Source of the DNA: Chara braunii
Lineage: Eukaryota; Streptophyta; Charophyceae; Charales; Characeae
Assembly (NCBI GenBank): GCA_003427395.1
Contig: BFEA01000473.1
Coordinates: 761,216-809,341 of the forward strand
Length of the DNA stretch: 48,126 nucleotides
Reading direction: 5' to 3'
In this document: positions 18,483-27,229 of the stretch, piece after piece
How the letters are laid out: each line of letters begins with the position of its first letter
Position numbering within the stretch: position 1 is the first letter of the stretch
Notes under the pieces: generated by a model
Told to the model about the DNA's origin: nothing
Seen by the model: only the letters and a program-made list of their open reading frames with translations
Databases searched by the model: none
Position numbers and translations under genes: made by a program

Positions 18483-19803
18483 CCACCAGGCAGCGAACAA
18501 CAGAAAAGAAGGTCGTGCAGGACGCAGTTATGGAAGATGCAGGGGATGGCTCGAGAACGCCACAGGAAACGGAGGCGCAAGAACAAGAGAGGGTTTATGA
18601 GAAACCTAGAGAGGAGGCCCCGATAGACAAAGCAACCTCAACAAAAAGGAAATTTCGGTATCAGATTCCCATCCTGACTATGCCCGAGATCGATGACAAC
18701 CTGAGCAAGCTGCTACGGACCATGGTGTCGATCTCGTTTCAAACCATGCTACAAGCAAGTCCTAGGCTCCTGAAAGGCCTCAGGCAACTACTAACAAGAA
18801 GAGTAGAAATGGAAGAAGGACCGGAACCGCTGGAAGAAGAGAAGGAAGAAAAGGCACCGCGAGAAGTCGCTAACGTCCAAAGGGTTCCCGGGGACCTGGA
18901 AAACCTAGAGAGGGCCTTAGCAGACATCCGGCTAAGCCCACCGGACTGTGAAGGTGGCGAAGTTATGAGGGCGCCACCCGGAACGAAGCTTAGCTTCCAT
19001 GCACTGGCGGTGGGCAAGCTGAAAGTCCAGATTGGAAGCCACCACACGATGCGCTGGTAGACAGAGAGGCTGAGATCACACTCATTAAGAAGGATTTTGC
19101 AAAGATTACAGGATGCCCAATAAACAAGGAGACAACGACAAGCATCTGTGGGGCAGGTGGGGAAATTCCTTTCTCCAGGTATGTTACTAAGTGTGCAGTC
19201 AAGGCTGGAGTTAGGGAGTCCATTTGGTCGTTCCAACGGATGACTGTCATGGATGAAATGGACCACGACATAATCCTTGGGAGACCTTGGCGTGCAAATG
19301 TGGAAATGATAGGAATGCACCTGCATGATGGGACATACATGGTAGACATAGAAGATCCAGTAACGGGACGTGGGGAATTGCTCCGTCTCACGAGGACAGG
19401 GGGAGACATACCAAAACGGAAGCTAGAGACATGGTCACCATTGTTCGAGGAAAGTGCCAGAAAGGGGGCCTTCGCACGGATGGAGGGAGTAAGAGAAGGG
19501 GTAGAAATTATGATCGAAAAAACTTTCAGCAAGAAAGAATGGATCAAATTGGGTTTACCACAGAAAAAACGGAGACAGGAGGATGATGCCCTAGATGTTA
19601 TGGTAATAGAGAAAGAGATAAAGGTCGAATTGGGAGTTAGCTTACCTTGGCCAAAGGGCGCTCAAAATGGGGGGTCTGGGATAACGCTTGAAGTCCCTGA
19701 CTTACTACACCTCATTAAAGCCATTAGGTACCATAAGGTAGGCGTGGACCTAGTTGCGCTCGCCAAGTTTGAAGGAGAAGTTCAAAAAGGCTATACTGCC
19801 TGA
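18479..19803 (+). pseudogene. Gypsy pol: pre-protease region and retropepsin, broken
   Basis: The frame opening at 18479 encodes an acidic, charged region and a helix (MPEIDDNLSKLLRTMVSISF). It runs into the protease, where a one-base loss near 19047 creates a stop at 19058. In the restored register the active site reads L-V-D-R-E-A-E-I-T-L-I (19054-19086), so the catalytic D-T-G is D-R-E (19060-19068). The rest of the fold is visible: ICGAGGEIPFSRYVTKCAVK and, from 19240, MDHDIILGRPWRANVEMIG (family pattern D-I-I-L-G-x-x-W). A long linker to RT follows. The lost Thr-Gly should abolish proteolysis. Assignment rests on motif order. Confidence 0.82.
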
Positions 19804-20113
19804 ATGGAAAATTGATCAGTATCCAGCCTCGGATTACCGAAACACCACGGACGAATCCGGCTGTTCATTTTTTAGGAGAAAGATCCCGGAAGGAAGCGTT
19901 CGCAAGTACAAGCCAGTAGGAAAGAAGGCTAAACCTGTCTCGATCTTGCTAGAGACAACAAGGGAGGAAGCCATGGAAAAGGAGGAAGAGATCCTCGGGG
20001 TGATTAGAGAGATAGGGGCAACTGAAGGGCACCGAACACCGAATGAAGTAGCAGAGACCATGAAGATAGAGGTGGACGGACTCCTGACAAAGCATGTCAA
20101 GACATTCACCTAG
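19754..20113 (+). pseudogene. Gypsy pol linker between protease and RT
   Basis: A 119-codon open frame overlapping the end of the previous one by 50 nt in another phase, as left by a frameshift. It is charged and lacks a catalytic motif (LPEWKIDQYPASDYRNTTDE; KYKPVGKKAKPVSILLETTR; EEAMEKEEEILGVIREIGAT). Its position and the onset of RT sequence right after it make it part of the pol polyprotein, probably the tether between protease and polymerase. Confidence 0.55.
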
Positions 20114-21070
20114 CATTTGCCCTCAATGACCATCAGAAGGGACGATTAGACGCAAAGTTGATACCTCCGGTCATGATCCACACGGTCGAGCATGAATGTT
20201 GGAACGACAAGGGACCTGCCTCTGATTTCGGAGTAGCAGGGGAAGTGACAAAACTTCTTAGAGCAAAGATGGGCAGAACCACCGCATCACCATACGCAAA
20301 TAGATGGTTTGTGTTCCGGAAACCTAACAAGTCGCTTAGGTGGATCGAGGATCTGCAAAAATTAAATGTTTTCACCATTCGGGACTCAACCGCACCTGCT
20401 GGTAGAATCCCATGCCGGACGAAGCATTTACTCGCTGGGAGACCTCTATTCAGGATACGATCAGCTCCCGTTGGACGCCCGGGATAGACCCTACATGGCC
20501 ATGCATACCCCGGTAGGCCAGCTACAAATGCAAGTGACTTCTATGGGCTTCACCAATGAGGTCGCAAAAGCGCAAAGGAGAATGCTTACAGTTGTGGGAC
20601 ACATGTTCCTGACGAAATGCGAACCCTATATTGACGACAATCCAATCAAGAGCGCACGAAACAAGGATGAAACGAAAATTCAACCAGGGATACGAAGATT
20701 TGTGTGGGTATCAAAGAGCTTCTTCGCAGGATATCAAAGAGCTTCTTCGCAGGATATCAAAGAGCTTCTTCGCATGTTCCTAGTGTATAACATCACTGCC
20801 AGCGATCCCAAGAGTATCCTGGCGGTTCCAGAAGTGACCATCCCAGACTTTCGTTGCGGTATGAGGAAGCCCGATCCGACCAAAACTGATAAAATCTCTC
20901 AATGGCCAACGCCTCTACGTACCACGACGGAAATAATGGCCTTCCTGGGGGTTGTAGGGTTTTGGAGAATTTTCATCAAAGGTTTCGATAAAATAGCAGA
21001 ACCTATTCGGGCCATGATTCGAGCGGAGGGTACATTGGACTGGACGGAGGAAGGGGAAGCCACCGTCTAG
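20110..21070 (+). pseudogene. Gypsy reverse transcriptase, broken
   Basis: RNA-dependent DNA polymerase of the element. The frame from 20158 covers the fingers (SPYANRWFVFRKPNKSLRWI, EDLQKLNVFTIRD). Near 20400 the sequence switches to the frame that holds GRSIYSLGDLYSGYDQL (motif A, catalytic Asp), MGFTNEVAKAQRRML (motif B) and CEPYIDDNPIK (motif C, both Asp present). A 23-bp unit triplicated at 20709-20774 distorts the thumb (SKSFFAG-YQRASSQ-DIKELLR). Later ILAVPEVTIPDFRCG and FLGVVGFWRIFIKGF lead into RNase H. The frame ends at TAG 21068. The catalytic triad is intact, but the protein is split by a frameshift and by the repeat. Confidence 0.87.
20709..20774 (+). repeat. 23-bp tandem triplication inside RT
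   Basis: The unit TATCAAAGAGCTTCTTCGCA(GGA) starts at 20709, 20732 and 20755, the third copy lacking its last three bases. Because 23 is not a multiple of three, the copies are read in three successive frames (SKSFFAG, YQRASSQ, DIKELLR). Only the third matches the RT sequence expected here, so the first two are the duplication. Confidence 0.92.
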
Positions 21071-21560
21071 ACCCTGAAAGACATATTGACGTCCAAAGTC
21101 ACCCTTGCCGCCCCATGCTTTAACGATGAGGTGGTGCGTTCGTTTGTACTCGAAATCGATGGGGGACCGCAAGTTGTGGCAGGAAATAAGGGCCTTCGTG
21201 GGGGTCGTAGGGTTTTGGAGAATTTTCATCAAAGATTTCGCTAAGATAGCAAAACCTATTCGGGCCATGATTCGAAAGGAGGGTACATTGGACTGGACGG
21301 AGGAAGGGGAAGCCGCCGTCCAGACCCTGAAAGACATATTGACGTCCAAAGTCACCCTTGTCGCCCCATGCTTTAACGATGAGGTGGGGCGTTCGTTTGT
21401 ACTTGAAATCAATGGGAGACCGCAAGCTGTGGGAGGAGTCCTGATCCAAAGAGGGGAGGCCATGCTTTAACGATGAGGTGGGGCGTCCGTTTGTACTCTA
21501 AATCGATGGGGGACCACAAGCTTTGGGAGGAGTCCTGATCCAAAGAGTGGAGGATAGGAG
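20934..21560 (+). repeat. Direct segmental duplication across the RT/RNase H boundary
   Basis: A block from about 20934 to 21180 (GGAAATAA.GGCCTT ... GGACCGCAAG..GTGG) recurs at about 21181-21455. Its last third recurs again at 21459-21553 (beginning ATGCTTTAACGATGAGGTGG). Copies differ by scattered substitutions. The first junction falls at a shared GGAAATAA. The result is two copies of the RT thumb/RNase H start plus a partial third, consistent with unequal recombination or slippage, or less likely an assembly error. Confidence 0.88.
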
Positions 21561-21930
21561 AGAACGACCAATCAGATTTGAAAGTTGGACGTTGAAATCA
21601 GTTGAGCGACGCTATTCTCAATTCAAGAAGGAGGTACTCGTCGTTTTCCACTACCTCAAAACCTTCCACGCTTACCTCTTTGGAAGGAGGTTCATCTTGA
21701 GGATCGTCTCGACAAATGTCGCAGGGGCACTGAAGAACTACAAGCCTATAGACCCTACGGTGGGAAGATGGGCTGGTTTCATTTGGCAGTTTGATTACAA
21801 GTTCGAGCGCATAGCCGGTCTTAGGAATAGGGCTGATGGCTTCAACAGGGTATGCATTACACCAGAAGGAGTAGAGAACGCGGAACCTATTGATGTGTTC
21901 CTCAATTATGAGGGAGGACCCTTATGGTAG
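21105..21930 (+). pseudogene. Gypsy RNase H region, duplicated start, catalytic loss
   Basis: RNase H would degrade the RNA template. The part from 21523 is the true downstream domain: GGVLIQRVEDRRERPIRFES, ERRYSQFKKEVLVVFHYLKT (carboxylate-bearing helix; family pattern Y-x-x-x-[DE]-x-E) and LFGRRFILRIVSTNVAGALK. The canonical residue in the last motif is Asp (L-R-T-D-H/N-x-x-L); here it is Val, so an active-site Asp is lost. RNRADGFNRVC matches the usual N-x-x-A-D-x-L-S-R. Upstream 21105-21470 is the second copy of the duplicated block. Stop at 21928. Confidence 0.8.
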
Positions 21931-22205
21931 ATAACGAGATGGTAGAGCCTGCCTGCACATCCGGGGAATTGTTGATTAAGGCATTGGAGAAAGGGCCTCT
22001 GGCAGTAATTGCAGAACTTAGGGAAGGAGCAGTTACAAGGACCGGCCCTAAGGAAGAAAAACACTCATGGGGTGACCTTATGGGGCCTCAGAAAGAGCTA
22101 ATGGCAATGGTTGTAGAAGGGGGACGAAAAGCGGTTACGAATCTGGTTGAATCATGGAAACAGAAGCGGCAACAGTACCTAGTAAACCAAGTACAAAACG
22201 GATAG
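21924..22205 (+). pseudogene. Gypsy pol linker between RNase H and integrase
   Basis: Open frame of 93 codons overlapping the previous stop by a few bases in another phase. It is charged and helical (SGELLIKALEKGPLAVIAEL; ELMAMVVEGGRKAVTNLVES; WKQKRQQYLVNQVQNG). No catalytic motif; it is placed by position between RNase H and the integrase zinc domain. The 7-nt overlap with the preceding frame suggests a small indel. Confidence 0.5.
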
Positions 22206-22244
22206 GAGGATCGCTGAGATCGGAAGGAATTCTTCCTCATCCGG

Positions 22245-23544
22245 TTGCACGATGGGCTCTTCAAGGAGATCGGTCCATTACTGGTAGGGAACAAGGAAGT
22301 TGAGGAGGTCAGCCTCAAGGCCGAAGAGGAAGCCGATAAGTATGCACTGAAGAATGGGATACTATTCAGGAAAGAGGAAGGACTAATGCCTAGAAGGGTT
22401 GTGTGCGGACGATCAAAGCAAGTGGACATAATTCAGGCAACGCATGATGGGTTGGCAAGGGGACATCGCTCCTCGAAAGGGACCTTAGCGAAAATAGCGC
22501 CACTCTATTTTTGGCCAGGAATGGGGAGTATGGTTGCCACATATTGCCAGACCTGCTTAATCTGTCAAGAGCAAAGTACGACTCGGTTTTTTGAAACTTT
22601 GAGACCCACGCGAGTGCTAGGACCAGGACACCTGGCTCATCTCGATCTCATGGTCATGCCTGTGTCTACGAAAGGATACAGGTACATACCTGACGCTAGA
22701 GATAATCTTAGTGGGTTCGTGGAGAAGGTAGCTCTTAAGAAAGAAAACCGGACTAGAAGTGGCAGACTAGATCGAGGACTTTTACCTAAGGCACCCATTC
22801 ATCGGAAGATTCATAGCTGGTAATGAGACAGAGTTCGTAAACCAAGACGTCTTGAGCACCTGCAAAAGGCTTGGGGTGCCCATCAAGTTAATTGAGCCAT
22901 ACCACCCGGAGGCCAATGCGCCCGTGGAGAGAGGACACCGGACCTTGAAAAATACGATTGCAAAGTTAGCAGCGAATGATCTAGGCAATTGGCCTACGTA
23001 TCTTAAGCAGGCCATGTTCGCAGAGAACATGACTCCAAAGAGGACTACATGATGTATCCGGCCCGAGTTGTGGTATGGGAGAGAAATTGACTTCTCAGTG
23101 GAAGCCCTAGTACCAACTTAGAATAGGCTGGATAATGACCCACGCTTGACGACGGAACAGTTAATTGAGGCTAGATGTCAGTAGGTTGCTCAAAATGAGG
23201 AGGCAATAGAAGAAATAGTGAGCAAGGTTCTGGATAGCAGAATGAAAGACAAGGCAAGGTGGGATCAACTGAAGAACATCAGGAAAAATCCACTACAGGT
23301 GGGGGAAATGGTCCTAGTCAAAAATTCAGCACTAGAAAGCACTTGGTCAGGACAGTTGGGAAGAAGGTTCAAGGGCACCTACAAAGTCACCAAGAGGCTG
23401 AGGATGAACACTTCTGAATTGGAAGATTTGGATGGAACCAGGGTGAAAGGGTCATTCCCAAGACAACGGCTGGTCAGATTTCTAAGTCGAGAACCAGTGG
23501 AACCGTGGTTGCAAGAGGCTCGGGATAAGGAGGTTGGGGAATAG
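22245..23544 (+). pseudogene. Gypsy integrase, broken
   Basis: Integrase joins element DNA to the chromosome. 22245-22823 contains the zinc domain (H-x6-H at residues 67 and 74, C-x2-C at 101 and 104: HDGLARGH, YCQTCLICQ) and the first catalytic Asp (HLAHLDLMVMPVST). A frameshift near 22755 and a TAG at about 22770 break it. In 22825-23050 the second catalytic position reads IAGNETEFVNQD; the usual D-N-G/D-R-G Asp is Gly. The Glu is present (HPEANAPVERGHRTLKN). Further stops follow at 23050-23190. The C-terminal DNA-binding part is open at 23218-23544 (VGEMVLVKNSALESTWSGQL, GRRFKGTYKVTKRL). Not functional. Confidence 0.85.
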
Positions 23545-23639
23545 GCCGGCTAAGGCGCCAGCAGAGATCTTACCTGTAACACGTTTGTTTTTCTGGGGGA
23601 CGAGTTTCTTGACTATGCTTACGGGAGCAGATTGCATGG

Positions 23640-23800
23640 GATGAGTGATGCATCTGGGCACCGTACCATATTTTTTGTGGCGGATCATATTGGGGTGGAT
23701 GCCTGGGGCATTGTACCATAATTTTTGTGAGGGATGGTATCGGGATGGTTGCCTGGGCCAATGGATCATAACTTTTGAAAGGAGGGATGGGATTCAAGTG
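23640..23800 (+). repeat. Three imperfect tandem repeats of about 50 bp
   Basis: Units start near 23647, 23697 and 23747, each with GATGCCTGGGGCA.TGTACCATA.TTTTTGTG-like sequence followed by GGAT...T.GGGATG. They lie about 100 bp after the integrase stop, so they belong to the element's 3' untranslated region or its LTR/tail. Divergence between units is visible. Confidence 0.7.
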
Positions 23801-24100
23801 GGAAACGCAGAACGACTCATTTCATGAATGTGCATAAATAGAAACTGGGCAAAGGGGTGCATACTGGGAAATTAGGGCGATTTTGTCATTATAAGGAAAC
23901 GGGGTTTTGCTTTTGCTACTGCCTGGACGATGCTGTCATTATTGGGAATATGGACTAGGGCTTCCATTTCCTTGTGATGGCAGGCACGGGGAAAACCTCA
24001 AGAGAGGAAACTTAACAACGAGAATGATATCAACCGCGCGAACACGCCCTTCGAGGATGAGCGGCAGAGGTCTGAGAGGCCACGAGACAAACAAAGACCA

Positions 24101-24627
24101 ATGTTGTTTATTGGGCCACAACCAAGACGGATGCTAGGAAGGAGAAGAAGAAAGTTCTTGGCTAGCAAGTCCTCGCCCCTTAAAGAAGGTGAGAAATTGA
24201 AGCCCTTGTCTGAGGGAGAAACAGAGGAGCAAAGAGAGGAGGAGAGAAGAGACGAAGGAAGGCAAGGTATGAGTGATAGTTGTGAGAGAAGGGACGAAGA
24301 GAGAAGTTATGCATGACAATGGTGAGAGAGAGGGTGAAGAAAGACAAACTGCACATGACAACGGTGAAAGAAGACGAGGAAAAAGAAAGTGTGCATCACA
24401 ATTGTGAAAAAAGTGAGGAAGACGACCGAAGCGGGCATGACAGTTTTGAGAGGGGGTATACAAGTTTCTGGCACGAACCTGAACGAAGGACGGATATTCC
24501 TTACAACTTAAATCCAGAGAACTTCACGGGTGAGTTCAGCCCCGTACGGGAGGAAGAGGATGAAAGCGATGACGAGGTGCAGAAATTCATTGCCATCAAT
24601 AGTGGAGATGAAACAGACGAGGCCTAG
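24101..24627 (+). pseudogene. Acidic repeat-containing ORF downstream of integrase
   Basis: Two overlapping open frames (24101-24316 and 24313-24627) encode a hydrophilic Glu/Arg-rich protein. A peptide unit of about 14 residues is repeated with shifts of frame: DSCERRDEERSYA, MHDNGEREGEERQTA, AHDNGERRRG, VHHNCEKSEEDDRS, GHDSFERG. The C-terminus is acidic (PVREEEDESDDEVQ). Probably disordered. It lies about 560 bp past the integrase of the same strand, so it may be an additional 3' ORF of the element or a host exon. In an alternative frame, coding-like PRAEGQPSTSGPKEGPSKKR follows at 24627-24690. Function unknown. Confidence 0.4.
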
Positions 24628-24689
24628 GGCAGAGGGACAACCTTCGACAAGCGGGCCGAAGGAAGGACCCTCCAAGAAAAGGTTAACCG

Positions 24690-25034
24690 ACCCCCCATTT
24701 TTCACCTCAATTTATAAGAAAACCATAAGGCCATCCCAAGCAAACTTCACACCAATCTATAGAGTGCACTTCTTACTAACATATTATAAAAAAAATACCA
24801 AAAAAAAATAAATGAAAAACACATAAAACAGCAACTCAAAAGTGCATTTTCAGGCAATTTTGCTAAAAAACAACTTCATCAAAATTTTAGGATTTTCAAG
24901 ATGATTAACAGCACAAATTCTAATAACCCAAATGACACCAAATTTGACACACAATTAGCTTGTCCTAAAACAAAAACAGGCAAAAACAAAAATTCCAAAA
25001 AAACACAAAATTTGACCCCGAAACCCTAATTTCA
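24690..25034 (+). other. AT-rich, intron-like stretch
   Basis: A/T-rich with many A runs and no coding. It ends in AACCCTAATTTCAG, which looks like a splice acceptor, and is followed by a coding-like segment. A second acceptor-like TTGTGATTGCAATTTCAG occurs at about 25313-25330. Suggests that the 24.1-25.4 kb region could be a spliced gene; not proven. Confidence 0.4.
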
Positions 25035-25080
25035 GGATCATTCATCGTTACCCAGGGCCGAAAAGTGGGGGTCCCCGTTA

Positions 25081-25291
25081 ACCACTTGTGTCATCAAGAC
25101 CAGGGAACTAACGAGGGCCGGAGTGGCGGCTACACCCCTGGACTTTTACAGTGAGGAAGAACTGTGAAGGATTGCGAGGAGAAAGAGAGAGATCTTGGCT
25201 TCCGACCTGGAAGCCCAGGGACCAGTAGAAAGGGATGACGAGCAAGCGCCCAAGCTCAAAAGGACTAATGACAGTAGAAGAGACTTGGCAT
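25081..25291 (+). pseudogene. Unidentified coding fragment
   Basis: In one frame this reads LTTCVIKTRELTRAGVAATP, then LDFYSEEEL, a TGA, and RIARRKREILASDLEAQGPV followed by ERDDEQAPKLKRTNDSRRDL and TAG. The composition is protein-like (charged helix), with one stop. Not recognised. It follows the AT-rich intron-like stretch and the acidic ORF, and could be a further exon of the same unit. Confidence 0.35.
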
Positions 25292-25580
25292 AGGATGCAT
25301 TTTGACCTAATTTTGTGATTGCAATTTCAGAAGGAGTGAAGCTTGACCAGTATGGATAAGATTGTTGACAAGGACTAGTCAGGATTTAGCTTGGATGGGC
25401 AAGGAAACAGTTATGCGCAACTTTGGACACGCTACCTTGAAAGGATTATGTGCGGAAGGACATTGGCAAGGGACATGGGAACGGGACTAGTTTGGGACGG
25501 TTGAATTGTGAACTTTGGACAAGATTGTGTTTTGAAATGGAAACTATGAATTTGGATTGATTAAGCAAGGAGAAGGCCGC

Positions 25581-25680
25581 ATGAGGATGTCCTCCCCTAG
25601 GAGCCTAATCCATGGGTAGAGCGGTTAGGGAACCTATGGGTAGAAACTCATGAGGATGTCCTCCCCTAGGAGCCTAATCC
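25581..25680 (+). repeat. Direct repeat, about 31 bp, spaced 69 bp
   Basis: The sequence starting ATGAGGATGTCCTCCCCTAG and ending GAGCCTAATCCA occurs at about 25580-25611 and again at 25648-25680. Inside the spacer GGGTAGA is also repeated. Identity appears complete. It lies in non-coding DNA before the minus-strand gag; nature unknown. Confidence 0.8.
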
Positions 25681-25698
25681 AACCAAGTCAGAGTTGTG

Positions 25699-25950
25699 TC
25701 AGAAAGAGGCGAAATCGTGCTGAGTGAGCAAGAGTGAGCAAGAGTAAAACCCCCGATTCTGCAAGGACATTAAAATATCAGTAAGGACCAGCAATTCATC
25801 CTCCTCCCACGTCTCATCCAGATCAGTGTCCTCATAGGTGAAGGACCCTGATGCTCCAACTCCGAGAAAAGAATCAGCTAGAGAGGGTGAAGATACACAT
25901 TCATCATAAGATGACTCAGCACAGGTGGAAGGAGTTGTTGTTTCCACCTC
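25699..25950 (-). pseudogene. C-terminal gag/pre-protease fragment (minus element)
   Basis: Open on the minus strand from 25947 to 25699: METTTPSTCAESSYDECVSS, then SFTYEDTDLDETWEEDELLV, LTDILMSLQNRGFYS. It continues downstream (minus direction) of the gag at 27.2-26.0 kb after a frame change near 25955, where a 21-nt hairpin sits. The acidic, Ser-rich composition fits the stretch between nucleocapsid and protease. No protease follows, so the element is truncated or rearranged here. Confidence 0.5.
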
Positions 25951-25989
25951 TCTCCACTCTAGTTTTTTAAACTAGAGCCTGAAGGCCTG

Positions 25990-27229
25990 CGAGGCATGTG
26001 GGGAAAGTCCTTCAAGTAGTGGTCCCCCGCGCACCTCAGCCAGATTCCCTTGTCCTTCCTCTTCCTCCATGCTCCCTCTTGGATCCTGAGTGCATGCCAA
26101 GGGAAGGTGGAAGCATCAAGGGGGTCAGCTGGTCAGTGGACATCTCGTGGCAATGGTACTCTCTGGGCCGCATGGAAGAGGCACGTCTCTTTCCTTTCCC
26201 CTTGCTGCTGGTTGGTGCTCTCTAGGCCAGGGCCTTCCCCTTGCAAGGCCCATCACAGAGTCAGTAAGGGCAAGAACAATTGAATCTGCAGCAGAAGACG
26301 AGGGGGTCTCAGATGGAGGGCTCCCACTCTAAGAAACCGACTCATCTCTTGAACTTGAGGCTGCAACAAAGGGAGCACCCTTCCTCTTTCTATTGCCATT
26401 TGAGGAGGGTCTCTTCCTTCCTTCAGAAGGGGCTTCCTGAACATGGAGTTTGGATTCCAAGTCCAAGGCTGCTCTGCCAAAGGAACGCCAGTCCTTATGG
26501 CCCTGATAAAACAATGCAAGCTGGTATTCTTCAGGCGCTGCCCTCAGGAAATGAATGAGTTGATCCTGCTCACTCATCTCGAAGGTCGAGATCACTCGAC
26601 CAACAAGCCATCCCATTTCTTTTGGCCCAGGCGGACAATTTTGTCTGCTGCTTTCCTAGCCTACTCCTTGTCTGCAAACCGGTCATTCAGTGCTTGCAGA
26701 AAACCAGTCACCCCCAGTCTTTGCGCCTACTCGAACATCTCCATTTCAGTGCAGTCCTTTCCAGACGAGCAAGGATTGTGCTCACCTTCACATCTTCGTC
26801 ACATTTGAACCCACTCAGGTAGGTTCTCTGTGCAGTAACCCAATCTGCAACATCTGCAACATCCACCTTGGGGTACTCTGTAGAGAATATGGGTGGAGGT
26901 GTCAGCTTGGGCCACTGCAAATAAAATGGACCTGAACGTTGTGAGGCGGTTGTTGATTCGGGTGTAGAGGCTGGGGATGTACGTTCGAGTTGTAGGATCC
27001 TCTTGGGGCTTCCCTTACGGCTCCCAAGAGGTGTAGAGATCTGCAGATGTGTAAAAAGATGGTCGAATTTGGAGGAAATGTCATCGAGCTTTCTAGCAAG
27101 CTCAAAATGGCTGTTCTCCAAACTGGTAATCTTCTCATCCCAGTTAGGAAAGTAGGACCACTTGATATCATCCTGCAACAGCATGAACTCAGCCATGTCC
27201 TTACTGTACCGACTGGAAGATCCACTCAC
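25990..27229 (-). pseudogene. Ty3/gypsy gag on the minus strand, broken
   Basis: From ATG 27229: a coiled region (FELARKLDDISSKFDHLFTH), a Ser/Pro linker, then the capsid part (PPIFSTEYPKVDVADVADWV, AQRTYLSGFKCDEDVKVSTI, LARLERTALKW). The frame shifts near 26708. An intermediate piece reads FLQALNDRFADKE, a TAG, then ADKIVRLGQKKWDGLLVE. A further shift leads to ISTFEMSEQDQLIHFLRAAP and EEYQLALFYQGHKDWRSFGR, ending basic (EGRKRPSSNGNRKRKGAPF). At about 26010-25995 the sequence W-L-R-C-A-G-D-H-Y-L-K-D-F looks like a zinc knuckle that lost its first and last Cys. Capsid layout (a W-rich core, 'FxxLP.EY', 'W..F..A...E') is gypsy-like. Not functional. Confidence 0.75.

Noticed and set aside
17954-19547. 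Long minus-strand ORFs (185-210 codons) over the gypsy gag-protease region
   Set aside because: Antisense shadows of the plus-strand gag-pol, whose motifs are clear.
25580-25680. CRISPR-like repeat
   Set aside because: Only two copies, eukaryotic context, no array.
26443-26808. Plus-strand ORF of 121 codons
   Set aside because: Antisense of the minus-strand gag.
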